From the NCBI RefSeq assembly GCF_000468015.1, contig NZ_KI260415.1:39112-101950 (forward strand): a DNA stretch of 62,839 bases, written 5' to 3'. A program made the translations under genes and the position numbers. This stretch comes from Ruminococcus callidus ATCC 27760. GTDB taxonomy: Bacteria > Bacillota > Clostridia > Oscillospirales > Ruminococcaceae. This document shows, in pieces, positions 60,396-62,839 of the stretch (its first letter is position 1; each line of letters opens with the position of its first letter). The notes beneath the pieces are model-generated. The model was not told the DNA's origin, ran no database searches, and was given only the letters and a program-made list of their open reading frames with translations.

Positions 60396-62762
60396 TCATT
60401 CCTCCAGCTTTTTGATTTTTGGGTGGCTTGCCATTAACCGTTTGGTGCCGACCTGATCGAATCCGACTTCCAGCATTGCATCATTTGCCATTTTGGTAAT
60501 TGAAAGCACGGTGCCGTCGCCGAAAACCGCATGTCTTACCCGTTCACCTACGTGAAATTCCTTGGGCTGTGCCTGATACACCCGTTTCTTGGACGCAGCC
60601 ATTTGCTGCTGCAACAAAGAAATAGATTGCACAGACTCCGCATTGCCTGCCGGAATCCCCCGCTTGGACTGCCGCCGGGAAGTTTTTTCTTCCAGCAGTG
60701 ACTTGTCGATTTCTTCCAGAAACTGCGAGGGTGGATTTCGCATGGTCATACCAAACAGCATACGGCTGGCAGCAGTAGTCAGCGTCAGCTTCTCCTTGGC
60801 ACGGGTCAGTGCTACATAAGCCAGACGGCGTTCCTCCTCCAGATCCTGCGGTGTGCTCAGGCTGCGATTTCCGGGGAAAACACCCTGCTCCATACCCACC
60901 AGAAAAACATTCCGGAATTCCAGACCCTTGGCGGAATGCACTGTCATCAGCATCACCGTATCCTGATCCGGTTCGTATTTGTCCACGTCCGTGTACAGAG
61001 AAATTTCTTCCAGAAATCCGCCGAGAGAAGCTTCTTCAGCTTCGTTCTGGTAGGTCAGGATCGAGGTTTTCAATTCCTCAATGTTTTCCAGACGGAACGT
61101 GCCCTCCTCACCCATGCTTTCCAGCATGCCATGGTAGCCGGTTTTCTCCAGAATCGTATCCAGAAACTGTTCCAGCGGTTGTTCCCGTTCTGCGGTGATC
61201 AACGTCTCCCAGAGTTCTGCAAACTTTTTCAGTGCCGTTTTTTTCTTGGAAAGTGCCGGATACTGTTCCACATTCTGCAGGACCTCCAGCGGAGAAAGGT
61301 GCAGATCCTGCGAAATTTGCAGCAGCAGGGCAAGGGTAGCGTTGCCGATTCCCCGCTTAGGCTCGTTGACGATACGTTCAAACCGCACACGGTCGTTGGG
61401 ATTTTCCACGATGCTCATATAGGCGAGAATATCTTTAATTTCCTTGCGGTCATAGAATCGTGTGCCGCCGTAAATGCGATACGGGATTCCCTTATGTACC
61501 AATGCCCGTTCCAGCATGTTGGACTGGGCGTTCATACGGTACAGAATCGCATGGTCGCTGTACTTTTCGCCAGCTTTCACCTGTTTCAGAATAGTATCCG
61601 AAACATAGGCAGACTCGTCCGATTCGTCTGCTGCTCTGTACCACGTGATCTTCTCCCCCGCTCCGGCATTGGTCCAGAGATGCTTGGACTTTCTGCCGGT
61701 ATTGTTGGCAATCACGCTGTTGGCAGCGTCCAGAATGTTCTGGGTGGAACGATAATTCTGTTCCAGACGAATCACGGTGCAGTCCGGAAATTCTTCTTCG
61801 AATCCGAGAATATTTTCGATCGTCGCTCCGCGGAACCGGTAGATACTCTGGTCATCATCACCCACAACACAAAGGTTTCCGCTGGCATGAGTCAGCAGCG
61901 AAATCAGCTGATACTGAGCATGGTTCGTGTCCTGATACTCGTCCACCAGTACATAGGGAAAACGGTACTGATACTTTGCCAGTTCCTCCGGAAACCGCCG
62001 GAACAGTTCCACAGTCAGGTAAATAATATCGTCAAAATCCAGAGCGTTGGATTCCCGCAAATGCCGCTGGTACGCCGCATACAGTCTGGCAACCGTCTGC
62101 TTGCGGTAGTCTTCTCCGGCATCTTCCCACATTTCCTCCGGCGAGATCATCGCATCTTTGGCGTTGCTGATCTCCTGTACGATACCCCGCGGTGGAAACT
62201 GCTTTTCGGAAACATTGCAGTCTGCAAGGCAGCTTTTCATCAGCTTTCGGGAATCGTCCGCATCATAAATGGCAAAGTCACTGCCGTATCCCAGCCGTTC
62301 GATGCTTCGCCGCAGGATCTGTACACAGGCAGAGTGGAACGTGGAGGCATGCACGGAAGATGCCAGTTCCTCTCCCAGGGTGCTTGCCAGACGTGCCCGC
62401 ATTTCTCCGGCAGCCTTATTGGTAAAGGTGATCGCCAGAATGTTCCACGGACGGATCGGGGCAATTGCCAGTATCTCCCGCAGGCGTTCCACGTCTTCCG
62501 GTTCTTTTCCGTCAATGTAGGCTTGCAGCCAGACGGCATCTTCTTCCGGCAGGTAGCCGTCTGCCTGTGCGTAGCCGTCACCAAAATAAATCATGTTGAC
62601 AATTCGGCTGATAATGGCGGTGGTCTTGCCGCTGCCGGCACCGGCGAGCACCAGAACCGGTCCGTTTACGGAAAAAACCGCCTGCTGCTGTTGTTCATTC
62701 AGAGAATGAAAATATTTTCGGAATGCCTGCTGTTTTAATGCAATGCACTCTGCTTCTGTCAT
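60396..62762 (-). CDS. pcrA: ATP-dependent DNA helicase PcrA/UvrD
   Basis: The 788-residue superfamily 1A helicase has SLNEQQQQAVFSVNGPVLVLAGAGSGKTTAI at the start, AITFTNKAAGEMRARL, motif II LVDEYQDTNHAQYQ, GDDDQSIYRFRGA, LEQNYRSTQNIL, VMLMTVHSAKGLEFRNVFLVG and RRLAYVALTRAKEKL. The C-terminal Tudor-like end (FHVGERVRHAVFGDGTVL) marks PcrA, which binds RNA polymerase. AAGGAG lies nine bases before the ATG. Residues around 60-90 carry an insert with GDGYAQADGYLPEED. Confidence 0.96.
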   Translation of the reverse strand: MTEAECIALKQQAFRKYFHSLNEQQQQAVFSVNGPVLVLAGAGSGKTTAIISRIVNMIYFGDGYAQADGYLPEEDAVWLQAYIDGKEPEDVERLREILAIAPIRPWNILAITFTNKAAGEMRARLASTLGEELASSVHASTFHSACVQILRRSIERLGYGSDFAIYDADDSRKLMKSCLADCNVSEKQFPPRGIVQEISNAKDAMISPEEMWEDAGEDYRKQTVARLYAAYQRHLRESNALDFDDIIYLTVELFRRFPEELAKYQYRFPYVLVDEYQDTNHAQYQLISLLTHASGNLCVVGDDDQSIYRFRGATIENILGFEEEFPDCTVIRLEQNYRSTQNILDAANSVIANNTGRKSKHLWTNAGAGEKITWYRAADESDESAYVSDTILKQVKAGEKYSDHAILYRMNAQSNMLERALVHKGIPYRIYGGTRFYDRKEIKDILAYMSIVENPNDRVRFERIVNEPKRGIGNATLALLLQISQDLHLSPLEVLQNVEQYPALSKKKTALKKFAELWETLITAEREQPLEQFLDTILEKTGYHGMLESMGEEGTFRLENIEELKTSILTYQNEAEEASLGGFLEEISLYTDVDKYEPDQDTVMLMTVHSAKGLEFRNVFLVGMEQGVFPGNRSLSTPQDLEEERRLAYVALTRAKEKLTLTTAASRMLFGMTMRNPPSQFLEEIDKSLLEEKTSRRQSKRGIPAGNAESVQSISLLQQQMAASKKRVYQAQPKEFHVGERVRHAVFGDGTVLSITKMANDAMLEVGFDQVGTKRLMASHPKIKKLEE

Positions 62763-62807
62763 AGCTTTCTCTCCTTACTTTCGGGATTTCAGATTCGCAT
62801 ATGTGTT

Positions 62808-62839
62808 TAGGCAATACCGCACAAAGAGCGTCTGGCGAC
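62808..62839. repeat. Left end of a long-form dispersed repeat
   Basis: TTAGGCAATACCGCACAAAG matches the arm of the palindromic repeat, but the expected inverted arm does not follow; the sequence continues AGCGTCTGGCGAC to the window edge. This fits the longer form seen between ruvB and glmM, whose inner part has a loosely similar stretch. It lies upstream of pcrA in otherwise gene-free DNA. Confidence 0.6.

Noticed and set aside
60936-62738. A 600-codon open frame antisense to pcrA
   Set aside because: It is fully overlapped by a well-supported helicase gene and lacks any motif.

Overview
The window looks like a chromosomal housekeeping segment from a Gram-positive anaerobe of the class Clostridia, most likely a Ruminococcus-like member of the Oscillospiraceae/Ruminococcaceae. 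The reasons are AddAB instead of RecBCD, a PyrR-attenuated pyr operon, an ECF transporter core, a ClpE-type unfoldase, a ferredoxin-like [FeFe] hydrogenase, a glycoside hydrolase family 5 enzyme, families typical of this group (DUF5711, DUF5685, a separate PurO-type IMP cyclohydrolase), strong AGGAGG ribosome binding sites and near-neutral GC content. The species assignment is inference. I see no rRNA, tRNA, CRISPR array, prophage or transposase gene.

Layout. Positions 1-15363 form one long leftward gene run: ruvC-ruvA-ruvB (Holliday junction resolution), glmM (cell wall precursor), an rRNA-type methyltransferase, a small membrane protein, ecfA1-ecfA2-ecfT (vitamin or metal uptake core), a YfhO-type membrane protein, truA, a DUF5711 protein, a CvpA protein and a ClpE-like ATPase. 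A divergent promoter pair at 15.4-15.5 kb starts this run leftward and pheA (phenylalanine synthesis) rightward. From 16.8 to 20.8 kb lies the most accessory-looking part: an AraC regulator divergent from a cytoplasmic GH5 enzyme across a 514-base gap rich in inverted repeats, then a monomeric [FeFe] hydrogenase. From 20.9 to 30.4 kb is the pyrimidine operon (pyrR-pyrC-pyrF-carA-carB-pyrK-pyrD, then ruvX) with a PyrR-type attenuator; pyrB and pyrE are absent. From 30.5 to 42.6 kb are leftward information-processing genes: addB-addA-rsmA, an Lrp regulator, rsmD-coaD plus a coiled-coil gene, and uvrC. From 42.7 to 51.8 kb is the purine operon purE-purC-purF paralog-purF-purM-purN-IMP cyclohydrolase-AICAR formyltransferase-purD. 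From 51.9 to 62.8 kb are a glycosyltransferase with a membrane-anchored partner, a Nudix hydrolase, a rightward cluster (zinc-ribbon membrane protein, DUF5685, J-domain protein, PP2C phosphatase), then leftward pyruvate kinase, a metal-dependent hydrolase and PcrA helicase.

The points most worth following up are a dispersed palindromic repeat (short and long forms) found at gene ends and between genes, a PurF paralog coupled to purF whose glutaminase site is completely eroded, and the inverted repeats between the AraC regulator and the GH5 gene. Nothing here is convincing as a wholly new defence or mobile system.
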